This document shows positions 1 through 7,611 of a DNA stretch of 12,940 bases, one piece after another (within the stretch, counting starts at the first letter, position 1; the number at the start of each line of letters is the position of its first letter). The DNA comes from Fen-1258 sp964595365 (GTDB lineage: Bacteria > Bacteroidota > Ignavibacteria > Ignavibacteriales > Melioribacteraceae). The notes beneath the pieces were generated by a model, which did not search any database, was not told the DNA's origin, and saw nothing but the letters and a program-made list of their open reading frames with translations. Both the position numbers and the translations under genes were made by a program. The DNA lies in NCBI GenBank assembly GCA_964595365.1, contig CAZQQC010000088.1, positions 1 through 12,940 on the forward strand. Direction: 5' to 3'.

Positions 1-13
1 CATCAAGTGTCAT
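1..13 (-). CDS. Start of an unidentified gene, cut by the window edge
   Basis: An ATG at 13-11 is followed by three more sense codons (M-T-L-D) before the window ends. I call it because the complement of 21-26 is AGGGAG, a strong Shine-Dalgarno sequence 7 nt before the ATG, and a sigma70-like promoter lies just upstream (47-75). The gene follows ruvX on the same strand after about 86 nt and would be transcribed separately from it. Nothing can be said about the product from four codons. A second ATG at 3-1 is in a different frame. Confidence 0.4.
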
Positions 14-46
14 AGATGTGCTCCCTATTGATTTTATTACTGATCC

Positions 47-75
47 AAAATAGTTGATAATGATAAAAATGTCAA
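47..75 (-). promoter_or_regulatory. Sigma70-like promoter for the gene at the left edge
   Basis: Read on the minus strand, TTGACA (75-70) is a perfect -35 box, followed by exactly 17 nt and TATTTT (52-47), which matches 4 of 6 bases of the -10 consensus. The same -10 region reads TATTTTGG, 7 of 8 bases of the Bacteroidetes TAnnTTTG motif, 20 nt after the TTG. Transcription would start near position 40, giving a short leader with the AGGGAG ribosome binding site. An A/T-only-type inverted repeat (65-71 with 85-91, AAAAATG/CATTTTT) overlaps the -35 side and could act as a weak end for the ruvX transcript, but its stem has just one G-C pair. Confidence 0.5.
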
Positions 76-99
76 TTTAATATTCATTTTTGCTGCATC

Positions 100-528
100 T
101 TAATTATTAGCGGTCTGCGAGGTCAAATAGTCTTCCAGAATAACTGCAGCAGCATTTTTATCAAGCAGCAATTTATTCCGCCTTTTCTTTTTCGAACTTA
201 CCGATGCGATAATTCTTTGCTTTGCTATTTCGGAAGAATAGCGTTCGTCAACTAAGTCAACTGGAACAGAAACACGTTTTTCCAATTCACCTTTAAATTT
301 TAGAACCAGTCGAGAACTTGAAGATTGATCGCCGCTTTCCTTCAACGGATAACCGAGAACAATCTTAACAACCGAATAGCCGGAAATAATTTTTTCAAGA
401 TTCTGCCAAAACTTAGAATCATTTGGAAGCGTTAACAACGGATAAGCAAAAATATTCAGCGGGTCGGTAACAGCTAAACCGATTCTCTTTTCACCAAAAT
501 CAATGGCAAGTATTCTAGCTTCTTTCAA
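100..528 (-). CDS. ruvX: RuvX/YqgF family protein (putative pre-16S rRNA nuclease / Holliday junction resolvase fold)
   Basis: A 142-aa cytosolic protein with the RNase H-like fold of the RuvX (YqgF) family, close to the usual length of about 140 aa. Visible motifs are the N-terminal DFGEKRIGLAV with the metal-binding Asp10, the GYP segment followed by a short polar loop around residues 58-70, VDERYSS near 93-99 with the conserved Glu, and the C-terminal DKNAAAVILEDYL with the last conserved Asp. In E. coli the family member takes part in maturation of the 16S rRNA 5' end; a resolvase role is proposed from the fold. The start is TTG at 528-526: an in-frame TAA lies three codons upstream and no ATG or GTG is available. 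There is no clear Shine-Dalgarno sequence. The start lies 16 nt after the rel stop codon, so the two genes are probably cotranscribed. Confidence 0.93.
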   Translation of the reverse strand: MKEARILAIDFGEKRIGLAVTDPLNIFAYPLLTLPNDSKFWQNLEKIISGYSVVKIVLGYPLKESGDQSSSSRLVLKFKGELEKRVSVPVDLVDERYSSEIAKQRIIASVSSKKKRRNKLLLDKNAAAVILEDYLTSQTANN

Positions 529-544
529 TAAATTTTAATAGTTA

Positions 545-2728
545 TTATAAATTTTCTGCGTCAAATCGTTCGACGTAATAAATGCCGCGGTTCTTTTTCA
601 AACGGTCAATCAATTTCGTCAAATGATCCAGATCTTTAACATAAACTGTAATAGTACCTTTGAACATCGAATCTCCCGTAGTGATGTTAACCGATTTAAT
701 GTTCGTGTTTTGATAAGTTGTAATGCTGTTCGAAATATCTTTTAAAATGCCGGGCATGTCTTCACCGCGAATTATAATTCCTGCAACAAAGAATGCACCG
801 TTTGTCTTTGGCCACGAAACCGGAACAAGTCTGCTTTCGTTTGTCTTGACTATGTTGATCAAATTCTTGCAGTCTTTCCGATGAATTTTTATTCCCTCGC
901 CTATTGTAACATAGCCAATAACCTGATCGCCGGGAATTGGGTTGCAGCATTTAGCGTACGAATAAGCAAACCCTTTTTGATCACCTTCTGCAACAACACC
1001 GCCTGCAGTAGTACGGGCAACATCAACAAATTTTTCAAATTCAACTTCCGGCGCTCCCTTATCCCCGGTTTCAGGGGTTGGATTTAGGACCTCATCAAGG
1101 TTAACTTTTTCATGAGCAATAGCCTTGAAGAGCAGTCTACTGTTATCGAATTTCAATTTCCTTGCAAGCTTAAGAAGTTCATCGCTGGAAAAAGAAAGTT
1201 TGAGTTTCTTAACCTTTTTCTCCCAAATTTCTTTTCCGTTTTCAATCAGTTTCTCTTCTTCCCTGTTCAAATACTTTCTGATACTGTTCTTAGCTTTGTG
1301 CGTCTGTACAAACTGAAGCCAGCTTTTGTTGGGATGTTGATTTTTCGATGTGATGATCTCAACCTGATCGCCGCTGTGAATTATCGTATCGAGCGGAACA
1401 ATTTTACCGTTAACCTTAGCGCCAATGCAGCGGTAACCGACATTGCTGTGAATCTCGAACGCAAAATCTACAGGAGTAGAATTGAGCGGAAGCCGCCTCA
1501 AATCGCCCTTCGGTGTGAAAATATAAATTTCATCCTGGTATAAATTAAGTTTGAAACTGGCGAGAATTTCTTTTGTAGCTTCATCCTTCGAAGCGTTTTC
1601 GAAAATATCTCTCACCCAATTAACCCATTCTTCAAGGTCTTTATCTGTTGATGCAAGTTTCTCTTTGTATTTCCAGTGCGCCGCAACTCCTTTTTCTGCA
1701 ATTTCATGCATCTTTCTGGTTCTTACCTGAACTTCGACAAGCTTCCCTTCCGGTCCGATCACAGTTGTGTGAATCGATTGATAATTATTCTTCTTCGGAA
1801 TCGAAATAAAATCTTTGAACCGGTCGCTAATCGGTTTGTACAACTGGTTTATCACACCAAGCACATAATAACATTCGTTCGGATCGTTATTTTCGAGAAT
1901 AATTCTTAGCGCAAGGAGATCGTAAATATCTTCGAAGGGACGGTTTTGAATGATCATTTTTCTGTAAATGCTGTAAAGATGTTTTGGCCTTCCGCTTATT
2001 TCGTATTTGAGATGAAGCTCGCCTAACTTCTCAATAATAGGTTTGGAAAATTTGGAAATAAACGCTTCCCGTTCACGCCTCGTGTTCTTAATTTTTTTTG
2101 CAATGTCATCATACGCTTCTTTGTTGAGGTACTTGAATGCAAGGTCTTCCAACTCCCATTTCAGAACTGCCAACCCAAATCGGTGGGCGAAAGGCGCATA
2201 AATTTCCAAAGTCTCTTTGGCAATCCTTCTCTGTTTTTGAGGATGAACAAATTCGAGAGTTCGCATATTGTGAAGTCGGTCGGCAAACTTCACAAGAATA
2301 ACACGAACATCTTTCACCATCGAGAGAAGAAGTTTGCGGTAATTTTCAGCCTGTGTAATTTCCTGGCCTTTGAAGACGCCACCGATTTTTGTAACGCCGT
2401 CAACAATTTCTGCAATTTCTTTACTGAACTCCTTAACGATGAAATCCAAACCTATATCGGAATCTTCAACGACATCGTGAAGGAGCGCACTGACGACCGA
2501 AACATCATCTAGCGGAATTTCACGGGCAATAATCATCGCAACTTCGTAGGGATGATTGAAGTATGGTTCGCCGGATGCGCGGAAATCGTTTTTGTGCGAT
2601 TCATAGCTCAGCTGAAAAGCTTTTTTGACGAACTCTTCATTCACAGCGGGAAGATTCGTTCTGCAAATCTTCAGCAGATCATCCAGCATCCGTTGATGTT
2701 TGACACTTATTGTCGCTTCAGGTAACAT
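545..2728 (-). CDS. rel: Bifunctional (p)ppGpp synthetase/hydrolase (Rel/SpoT type)
   Basis: A 727-aa long RelA/SpoT homologue that makes and degrades the alarmone (p)ppGpp in the stringent response. Domains in order: HD hydrolase (about 35-190) with the intact metal site H59, HD at 84-85, ED at 88-89 and D150/N154; synthetase (about 235-350) with GRPKHLYSIYRKM at 246-258 and YQSIHTT at 316-322; TGS (about 398-460); a zinc-finger/conserved-cysteine region with C594, C595 and C620; and a C-terminal ACT domain (about 645-727). The synthetase carries RFKD at 303-306, the RXKD motif known from bifunctional enzymes, rather than the EXDD of synthetase-only RelA. All catalytic motifs are kept, so both activities are expected. 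The start is ATG at 2728-2726 with no clear Shine-Dalgarno. It follows upp after 62 nt; that gap holds only a weak -7-like box (AATATTTG), so it may or may not have its own promoter. Confidence 0.96.
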   Translation of the reverse strand: MLPEATISVKHQRMLDDLLKICRTNLPAVNEEFVKKAFQLSYESHKNDFRASGEPYFNHPYEVAMIIAREIPLDDVSVVSALLHDVVEDSDIGLDFIVKEFSKEIAEIVDGVTKIGGVFKGQEITQAENYRKLLLSMVKDVRVILVKFADRLHNMRTLEFVHPQKQRRIAKETLEIYAPFAHRFGLAVLKWELEDLAFKYLNKEAYDDIAKKIKNTRREREAFISKFSKPIIEKLGELHLKYEISGRPKHLYSIYRKMIIQNRPFEDIYDLLALRIILENNDPNECYYVLGVINQLYKPISDRFKDFISIPKKNNYQSIHTTVIGPEGKLVEVQVRTRKMHEIAEKGVAAHWKYKEKLASTDKDLEEWVNWVRDIFENASKDEATKEILASFKLNLYQDEIYIFTPKGDLRRLPLNSTPVDFAFEIHSNVGYRCIGAKVNGKIVPLDTIIHSGDQVEIITSKNQHPNKSWLQFVQTHKAKNSIRKYLNREEEKLIENGKEIWEKKVKKLKLSFSSDELLKLARKLKFDNSRLLFKAIAHEKVNLDEVLNPTPETGDKGAPEVEFEKFVDVARTTAGGVVAEGDQKGFAYSYAKCCNPIPGDQVIGYVTIGEGIKIHRKDCKNLINIVKTNESRLVPVSWPKTNGAFFVAGIIIRGEDMPGILKDISNSITTYQNTNIKSVNITTGDSMFKGTITVYVKDLDHLTKLIDRLKKNRGIYYVERFDAENL

Positions 2729-2790
2729 ACATCAATATGATAATTCTTAATCTCAAATATTAGACAACAATACAATCTAAAAGTTTTACA

Positions 2791-3417
2791 TCAAAACGTT
2801 CCAAAAGTTCTATCGCCGGCATCTCCAAGTCCCGGCATTATGTACCCATTCGAATTTAGCTGTCTATCCAAAGCCGCCGTATAGATTGCAATATCGGGAT
2901 GTTCGGCATTCATTTTAGCAACGCCTTCCGGTGCAGAAATTAAACTTGCCAGCGCGCATTTCTTTGCACCTTGCTGCTTCAACGAATTAAACGACGCTAC
3001 TGCACTTCCGCCGGTTGCAAGCATTGGATCGAGAAGAATTGTAACCGACGCACCGAGGTTATCCGGTGTTTTATAATAGTAGTCGATTGGCTGTAAAGTT
3101 TTTTCATCGCGTTGCAGACCGATGTGTCCCACCCTGGCATCCGGAATCATTTCAAGAAACGAACTAACCATACTCAGTCCCGCACGCAGCACCGGCACAA
3201 GCACAATCTGTTTTGAAAGTTTGTACCCTTTAGTTTTTTCAAGCGGTGTTTCTACTTGAAATTCATCCAGCTCAAACGATTTACAGATTTCAATTGCCAA
3301 AGAATAGGAAACCCTGTTGAGCGCCGAACGGAATCCGGCAGGATCGGTATGCTTATCTCTCAAAATAGTTACGTCTTGCTTTACTAACGGATTCTCAACC
3401 AAAAAGAAATTTTTCAT
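2791..3417 (-). CDS. upp: Uracil phosphoribosyltransferase
   Basis: Converts uracil and PRPP to UMP and pyrophosphate (pyrimidine salvage, cytosol). The protein has 208 residues, the same length as E. coli Upp. The PRPP-binding loop is VTILLDPMLATGGSA at 125-139, and the uracil-binding signature GYIMPGLGDAGDR is at 191-203. VLVPVLRAGL at 72-81 is another conserved family stretch. The ATG overlaps the end of the CoA-disulfide reductase gene: the four bases at 3417-3414 read ATGA, so the two genes are likely translationally coupled and in one transcript. A GAGAG purine run lies within the end of the upstream gene as a possible ribosome binding site. Confidence 0.97.
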   Translation of the reverse strand: MKNFFLVENPLVKQDVTILRDKHTDPAGFRSALNRVSYSLAIEICKSFELDEFQVETPLEKTKGYKLSKQIVLVPVLRAGLSMVSSFLEMIPDARVGHIGLQRDEKTLQPIDYYYKTPDNLGASVTILLDPMLATGGSAVASFNSLKQQGAKKCALASLISAPEGVAKMNAEHPDIAIYTAALDRQLNSNGYIMPGLGDAGDRTFGTF

Positions 3418-4790
3418 TTAAGCTCTCTCTCAATTTTTCTGCCAAGGACGGACAAAATATTTACGAACGGTGAAATCGGCGGAGTATAATTGTAATTAAC
3501 ATTAGCCAATTCCGTTGCACGAATTTTATTATTGATAAAAGAAGAAATCAAGTCGCCGTAACCAACTGCCTCTCTATTCCCCAGAAAATTTGCGCCAAGA
3601 ATCAGCTTGCTGTTTTTGTCGAAAATGATTTTTCCGAAAACGTTTTCGGATTGCGGCATTACTTTGACCAAATTCGGCGTAACGGAATTCACTGAAGCGA
3701 AATTGAAGCGGTGTTTCTTCGCCTCGGTAGAACTTAAACCAACAGTTACCAAAGATTTGCCTAACAATCTAACAGCAATGTTTTTCACGGATGGATGAAC
3801 AACTGCATTTCCACCAGCAGCATTTGCACCTGCAACGTGACCGCTTTGATGTGCATATGTGGCTAACGGAAAATAATCCGGCTTGCCGGTTATTCGGTTA
3901 ACGACTTCCGTGCAGTCGCCCGCAGCAAAAATATTCGGATCGTTTGTGCGCAGTTTTTGATCAACTTTTATTCCGCCAAAATTTCCTAAGCCGAGCTTTG
4001 CCGAAACAGCAAGCGCGTTGTTCGGTTCAAAACCGATTGCTGTTACAACAATATCATATTCTGTGTTTCGTCCTTCGTACTTCATACTTTTGAATTCATG
4101 CTCATCATGGTTGAACCGTACATCTCTTACGCCACCGATGAAATTAATTTTGCTCTGCTTCAGAAGATCGAAAAGCAAATTGCGTGTTTCATTCTCGAAT
4201 TCGGGTAGCGGCAAATTTTCTTTTTCAAGAATTGTAATTTCGCATCCAGCGGCAACTAGTGCGTCTGCCGTCTCAAGTCCGATGTAACCTGCGCCAATAA
4301 TCAGTACCTTCTTTGCTCGTGCGGTTTCCAGATAGTTCTTAATCGCAATAACGTCTTTAACCGATTTGAGCGTAAACGAGTTAACCAAGCTGTTCGGCAA
4401 AGCAGCAAGTGTTTTCGCTTTCGAGCCTGTACATAGTATCAGATTATCGTAATTCATCTCAATGTCTTGACCGGCTTTCATGTCTCTCACAAACAGAACC
4501 CGTTTTGTTCTATCAATTTTTTTTACAAGATGTGAAGTGAGAACTTTAACTCCCTTCTCGGCTCCAAATGTATCGGGACTGTAAAAGACCAGGTTCTCAT
4601 AATTTTTTATTTCACCGTTGAGAACGTAAGGCAGTTCACAAGTGCCGGTGGAAATGAATTCTCCGGCTTCAATCATCACAACATCCACATGGGGTGTGGT
4701 GCGCTTTGCCTTTGCAGCGGCAGCAGAACCTGCAGCGTTTCCTCCAACAACGATAATATTCTTATTGGAACCCAGCGGATACATTTTCAC
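3414..4790 (-). CDS. CoA-disulfide reductase / NADH oxidase-type FAD-dependent pyridine nucleotide-disulfide oxidoreductase
   Basis: A flavoprotein of the single-cysteine branch of the pyridine nucleotide-disulfide reductases (CoA-disulfide reductase, CoA-persulfide reductase, NADH oxidase/peroxidase). Seen in the 458-aa protein: FAD-binding VVGGNAAGSAAA at 14-25; redox Cys51 in the context STGTCELPY, which is typical of CoADR; the NAD(P)H-binding motif VLIIGAGYIGLE at 162-173; the second FAD motif IFAAGDC at 287-293; and the C-terminal dimerisation domain with YTPPISP at 435-441. There is no fused rhodanese domain, unlike some CoA-persulfide reductases. The likely role is NAD(P)H-dependent reduction of CoA disulfides; H2O-forming NADH oxidase activity cannot be excluded from sequence. 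The frame opens with GTG at 4790-4788, and an ATG two codons later (4784-4782) may be the real start. The stop overlaps the upp start by 4 nt. Confidence 0.85.
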   Translation of the reverse strand: MKMYPLGSNKNIIVVGGNAAGSAAAAKAKRTTPHVDVVMIEAGEFISTGTCELPYVLNGEIKNYENLVFYSPDTFGAEKGVKVLTSHLVKKIDRTKRVLFVRDMKAGQDIEMNYDNLILCTGSKAKTLAALPNSLVNSFTLKSVKDVIAIKNYLETARAKKVLIIGAGYIGLETADALVAAGCEITILEKENLPLPEFENETRNLLFDLLKQSKINFIGGVRDVRFNHDEHEFKSMKYEGRNTEYDIVVTAIGFEPNNALAVSAKLGLGNFGGIKVDQKLRTNDPNIFAAGDCTEVVNRITGKPDYFPLATYAHQSGHVAGANAAGGNAVVHPSVKNIAVRLLGKSLVTVGLSSTEAKKHRFNFASVNSVTPNLVKVMPQSENVFGKIIFDKNSKLILGANFLGNREAVGYGDLISSFINNKIRATELANVNYNYTPPISPFVNILSVLGRKIERELK

Positions 4791-5183
4791 TACATAAATT
4801 TTTCTTGATAAATATAATTAATATTGACAACAAATTTCCTTTACACTAGTTTATAACCGCTCACAAAAACATTTCTTCAAGCCGGGTAATGAGGTTTATG
4901 GTGTACTTCAAAAACTTGGCTAATTTAGTCGTCACAGAAAAATATGTTATTTGAAATGATGACAAATGATTCTTCTCCCAGTGTTTGATCAGAGAGCAAA
5001 TATTTTTTTAATTAACCGATTTTTATCTGCATGAGACTCTTTTCTGCTGCTATAGCGTGGTTGAGAATTATACATGAACGGCATCCTCAAAAAATGTTTT
5101 AGTTTTGTGTGGTTGCTTTACTTAACACTTCTGGGACCGTTTTCGTATAAATTTTATTACTCCATCTAACGCAACGGGTTAAA
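4791..5183. other. Gene-free stretch of about 390 bp, possibly a decayed insertion
   Basis: No convincing gene is seen in either strand. The part next to the CoA-disulfide reductase start (4800-4850) is very A+T rich and may hold its promoter; the minus strand has TTTG and TATATTTA boxes, but their spacing (14 nt) is too short for a good call. The minus strand carries GCGTTAGATG (5172-5163) directly after the upstream gene's stop codon, and GCGGTTATAAAC (4860-4849) near the other end. Both resemble the GTTRRRY core half-sites of integron attC sites, and both point the same way, but neither has a matching partner arm. A 7-nt imperfect inverted repeat (4928-4934 with 4957-4963) is also present. 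All neighbours are on the same strand, so the gap separates two transcription units. Confidence 0.4.
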
Positions 5184-6191
5184 TCATTTATTTTCAGAAT
5201 AAGCTTTTGAAAGAGGAATAATTTTATTCCCTTTCTTTTTAAACCGTTCTATTTCATCAAAAATTTTTTGGAAATCATAAAAACCGAGAATAAATACTTT
5301 CTGATGTACCCCGGTAGTGTCGTTGCAGTAAAATCTGAATTTTGTAATCAGCATCGAATCTTTTTCAGCTTCAAGATTGATAAACTCGGACTGCCGGTGC
5401 AAAGTAATTCCCTGTCTCTTAAATTCATTGCGGACAAATTCATAAATAGATGATTTAAAAACCTTCGATCTCTCATCAACCACGTAAAGTTTTGCATCCT
5501 TGAAATCCGCAATAATATTTCCGATGGACCCGCGTAGAATCTGTTTTTGAAATCCGGGGTTTAATTTCAACCCGGAATCTGTAATATCATCGCTAAGAAA
5601 GACCGCATATTCCTTCTGATAATTTTTCAGCGTATCAATTTTTGTCAGAATGCCTAAACCCGGCGTAACCAAAGCCGAGGTTGGGAAATAAATACTAAGA
5701 AACTTTTTGTAATTCGAATCGTTGAGATCGAGAACATCATTTATAATAAACAACAGGTCGTTTCGTTTCCGGATGTTTTCTTTGTCGGGAATAAGTATCG
5801 CTTTTAGCTTTAGAATTTCATTCGTGTAAATTCTAACTTCGGTTGTACCATAAATTTTTTTTTCTTCCGAAACAAAAGCAGTTATATCTTTTTCAATAAC
5901 CTTGTTAATATCTTTTATGATCAATGGCACGGGCATATCGGCAGGCAGTTTAACAATATACTGAACACGGATAGAATCTTCGTCTGCCGGTTTAACTTTC
6001 CTGATAGAGATCCAGTCCTTTTCGATTCCGTAATCATCCAGAACTTTAAAGAAAACATTTTCGATCTGGAGTATTGAAAGCTCGCTGACAGGTTCTTTGC
6101 CGGCTATTTTTTTTTTGTAATTGAGAGCGACGCTGACAATCAATAACACAACAGCTGTAGCAACCAAAATTTTTATGATTCTTATTTTCAC
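5184..6191 (-). CDS. Membrane-anchored divergent polysaccharide deacetylase-like (YibQ/DUF610) protein, apparently lacking the active site
   Basis: 335 aa. Residues 5-23 are a hydrophobic signal anchor, so the rest is probably periplasmic. Residues 35-130 form a small N-terminal region I do not recognise. From about 146 to 332 the order of strands and short motifs follows the YibQ/DUF610 family: LLFIINDV (146-153) where the family has an IDD-containing strand; the proline-rich strand around PTSALVTPG (170-178); KEYAVFLSDD (193-202) where the family has GHEVLIHLP; LYVVDERS (235-242) for the family's FLDS strand; and VFILGFYD (299-306) where the family has IAIGHP. Thus the first catalytic-type Asp is Asn151, the His motifs are replaced, and the NNHMGS-type segment is missing. 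This is recall-based alignment, not a search. The start is GTG at 6191-6189: an in-frame stop lies ten codons upstream and there is no ATG. It lies 30 nt after the enoyl-CoA hydratase gene and is probably the last gene of that unit. Family assignment is moderately sure; loss of activity is inferred. Confidence 0.5.
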   Translation of the reverse strand: MKIRIIKILVATAVVLLIVSVALNYKKKIAGKEPVSELSILQIENVFFKVLDDYGIEKDWISIRKVKPADEDSIRVQYIVKLPADMPVPLIIKDINKVIEKDITAFVSEEKKIYGTTEVRIYTNEILKLKAILIPDKENIRKRNDLLFIINDVLDLNDSNYKKFLSIYFPTSALVTPGLGILTKIDTLKNYQKEYAVFLSDDITDSGLKLNPGFQKQILRGSIGNIIADFKDAKLYVVDERSKVFKSSIYEFVRNEFKRQGITLHRQSEFINLEAEKDSMLITKFRFYCNDTTGVHQKVFILGFYDFQKIFDEIERFKKKGNKIIPLSKAYSENK

Positions 6192-6221
6192 AATATTCGG
6201 CAGAGCAAAAAATTTGATTTG

Positions 6222-7004
6222 TTATCTGTTCTTAAAATTTGATTTTCTTTTTTCAAGGAAAGCCAAGGTTCCTTCTTTGAAATCTTCCGTGCCGCAGCAA
6301 ATTGAAAATAAACTCGATTCAAGATTCTGGCCTTCAGAGTCTGGTAAATCATCGCAGCTAACAATTGAACGGAGAGCCATACGTACTGCAACCTGTCCCT
6401 TCGATGAAATTTTTTCAGCAAGCTCGGCAGCCTTTCCCATCAACTCTTCAGCTGGATAAACTTTGCTGACAAGACCGATTCTGAAAGCTTCATTTGCGTC
6501 AATCGGATCTCCGGTCAAAATCAATTCCGAAGCAATACCTGAATTCAGCAACCGGGTTAATCGCTGCGTACCGCCGTAACCCGGAATAATTCCAAGGTTA
6601 ACTTCAGGCTGACCGAACTTTGCTCTTTCGGAAGCCAGTCTGATATGACAGGCAAGTGCAAGCTCGCATCCTCCTCCAAGTGCATAACCGTTAACAGCAG
6701 CAATAACCGGCTTGCCAAGTTTCTCGATCAGATTAAAAACTTGCTGACCTTTTTCGGCAAAAGTTTTTCCGGAAACAACATCAAGGTTGTGCAACTCGGA
6801 AATGTCGGCACCGGCAACAAATGCTTTTTCACCTCTACCGGTTATAACAGCCACATTTATTGCCCCATCCTTTTTGATTGAATTGAAACATTGTTCCAGT
6901 TCATCCAGAGTTGCATCGTTCAATGCATTCAGTTTATCCGGTCGGTTGATTGTTACGAATGCGATTTTGTTCTGGACTTCAAACAATATGTTCGCAAATT
7001 CCAT
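6222..7004 (-). CDS. Enoyl-CoA hydratase/isomerase (crotonase family)
   Basis: A 260-aa crotonase, a typical length. It would add water across the double bond of trans-2-enoyl-CoA in beta-oxidation or a related acyl-CoA pathway in the cytosol. The oxyanion-hole segment AFVAGADI is at 61-68 and YALGGGCELAL is at 107-117. Both glutamates needed by classical hydratases are present: Glu114 in GGGCE and Glu134 in FGQPEV, followed by PGYGGTQRLTR. This favours a true hydratase over an isomerase or a dehalogenase branch. The exact substrate cannot be read from sequence; short-chain substrates such as crotonyl-CoA are the usual ones. The ATG at 7004-7002 is preceded by AGTGAGG 5 nt upstream, a clear Shine-Dalgarno. 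It starts 10 nt after the outer-membrane protein gene and is the only cytosolic enzyme in an otherwise envelope-related gene unit. Confidence 0.93.
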   Translation of the reverse strand: MEFANILFEVQNKIAFVTINRPDKLNALNDATLDELEQCFNSIKKDGAINVAVITGRGEKAFVAGADISELHNLDVVSGKTFAEKGQQVFNLIEKLGKPVIAAVNGYALGGGCELALACHIRLASERAKFGQPEVNLGIIPGYGGTQRLTRLLNSGIASELILTGDPIDANEAFRIGLVSKVYPAEELMGKAAELAEKISSKGQVAVRMALRSIVSCDDLPDSEGQNLESSLFSICCGTEDFKEGTLAFLEKRKSNFKNR

Positions 7005-7014
7005 TTCATCCTCA

Positions 7015-7599
7015 CTAATATTTTACAAAGATTGGAATATTAACACGTAGATCGAAAGAAATATATTGATATGAAGGCAAATAGTTGTAGTAAGTTATCA
7101 CATCAAGAAGAAACATTGAGAAGCCAGCACCAACTTGAAAACCGAATCTACTAAGGTCTTCAATGTAACTTTGTTTACCAGTGCCTAATTTAAACTCATG
7201 AAGATTTTCAATGTATCCAAAGTTTCCGCCCACATCTACAATGGGCATAAGCAAAACAATATTTTCCAGAAGCGCAGGAAAGTAGTAGCGGACTCCAGCC
7301 GAAACCGTCAATATGTTGCACGAGAATGATGAGTAATCCGTTCTTCTGTAAAAGTCCAGGCTTCCCGGATAATACTGATAACCTATAGTTGTATAAAGGA
7401 ACACAGGGAGAAATTGATTATCTGTATAGGAAATTGTAACATCGACTCCGGCACCGATGCCTTTGCTATCTGCAAAATCTGCAATTGGAAAACGGGGCCC
7501 GACTCCAACAGACATGAATAAACCTCTGGCTTCACCAAACTTAAATTGTGCAGCAAGAGGTGTAGCAAAAATTAAAATCAGTAATAAAATTCTTTTCAT
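7015..7599 (-). CDS. Small outer-membrane beta-barrel protein, function unknown
   Basis: 194 aa. Residues 1-17 are a typical signal peptide (MKR, a leucine/isoleucine core, then ATPLAA) with probable cleavage before Gln18. The mature part alternates polar and hydrophobic/aromatic residues in segments of 8-12, for example GLFMSVGVGPRFP, LPVFLYTTIGYQYYPG and ILTVSAGVRYYF, as expected for about eight transmembrane beta-strands. It ends in LRVNIPIFVKY, with an alternating final strand and a C-terminal aromatic residue like a Bam-recognised beta-signal. I cannot assign a named family or substrate; small OmpX/OmpW-like barrels are the structural comparison. The ATG at 7599-7597 has no clear Shine-Dalgarno and lies 12 nt after the stop of the DUF2231 gene, so it is probably translated from the same transcript. 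Confidence 0.8.
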   Translation of the reverse strand: MKRILLLILIFATPLAAQFKFGEARGLFMSVGVGPRFPIADFADSKGIGAGVDVTISYTDNQFLPVFLYTTIGYQYYPGSLDFYRRTDYSSFSCNILTVSAGVRYYFPALLENIVLLMPIVDVGGNFGYIENLHEFKLGTGKQSYIEDLSRFGFQVGAGFSMFLLDVITYYNYLPSYQYISFDLRVNIPIFVKY

Positions 7600-7611
7600 T
7601 TAATTTGAATA

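Noticed and set aside
1112..1543. A 143-codon plus-strand open frame inside rel.
   Set aside because: It lies wholly opposite a conserved Rel coding region whose domains and catalytic motifs are intact; it is a shadow of that gene with no start signal or family match.
4861..5007. A 48-codon stop-free stretch on the minus strand in the gap, with protein-like composition (ends in TRLEEMFL).
   Set aside because: It has no ATG before its last few codons, no ribosome binding site and no recognisable family. A stop-free run of this length is not rare by chance across six frames of a 390-bp gap. It could be a gene remnant, but the evidence is too thin to call one.
5184..6191. Idea that the deacetylase-like gene is a broken pseudogene.
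   Set aside because: The reading frame is complete, has a signal anchor and a start close behind the preceding gene, and keeps the fold pattern to the end. Loss of specific motifs in an intact frame fits a pseudoenzyme better than a decaying gene.
6188..6421. A 77-codon minus-strand frame overlapping the end of the enoyl-CoA hydratase gene and the start of the deacetylase-like gene.
   Set aside because: It is out of frame with both genes, shows no known motif, and the overlapping crotonase and deacetylase-like frames explain the sequence.
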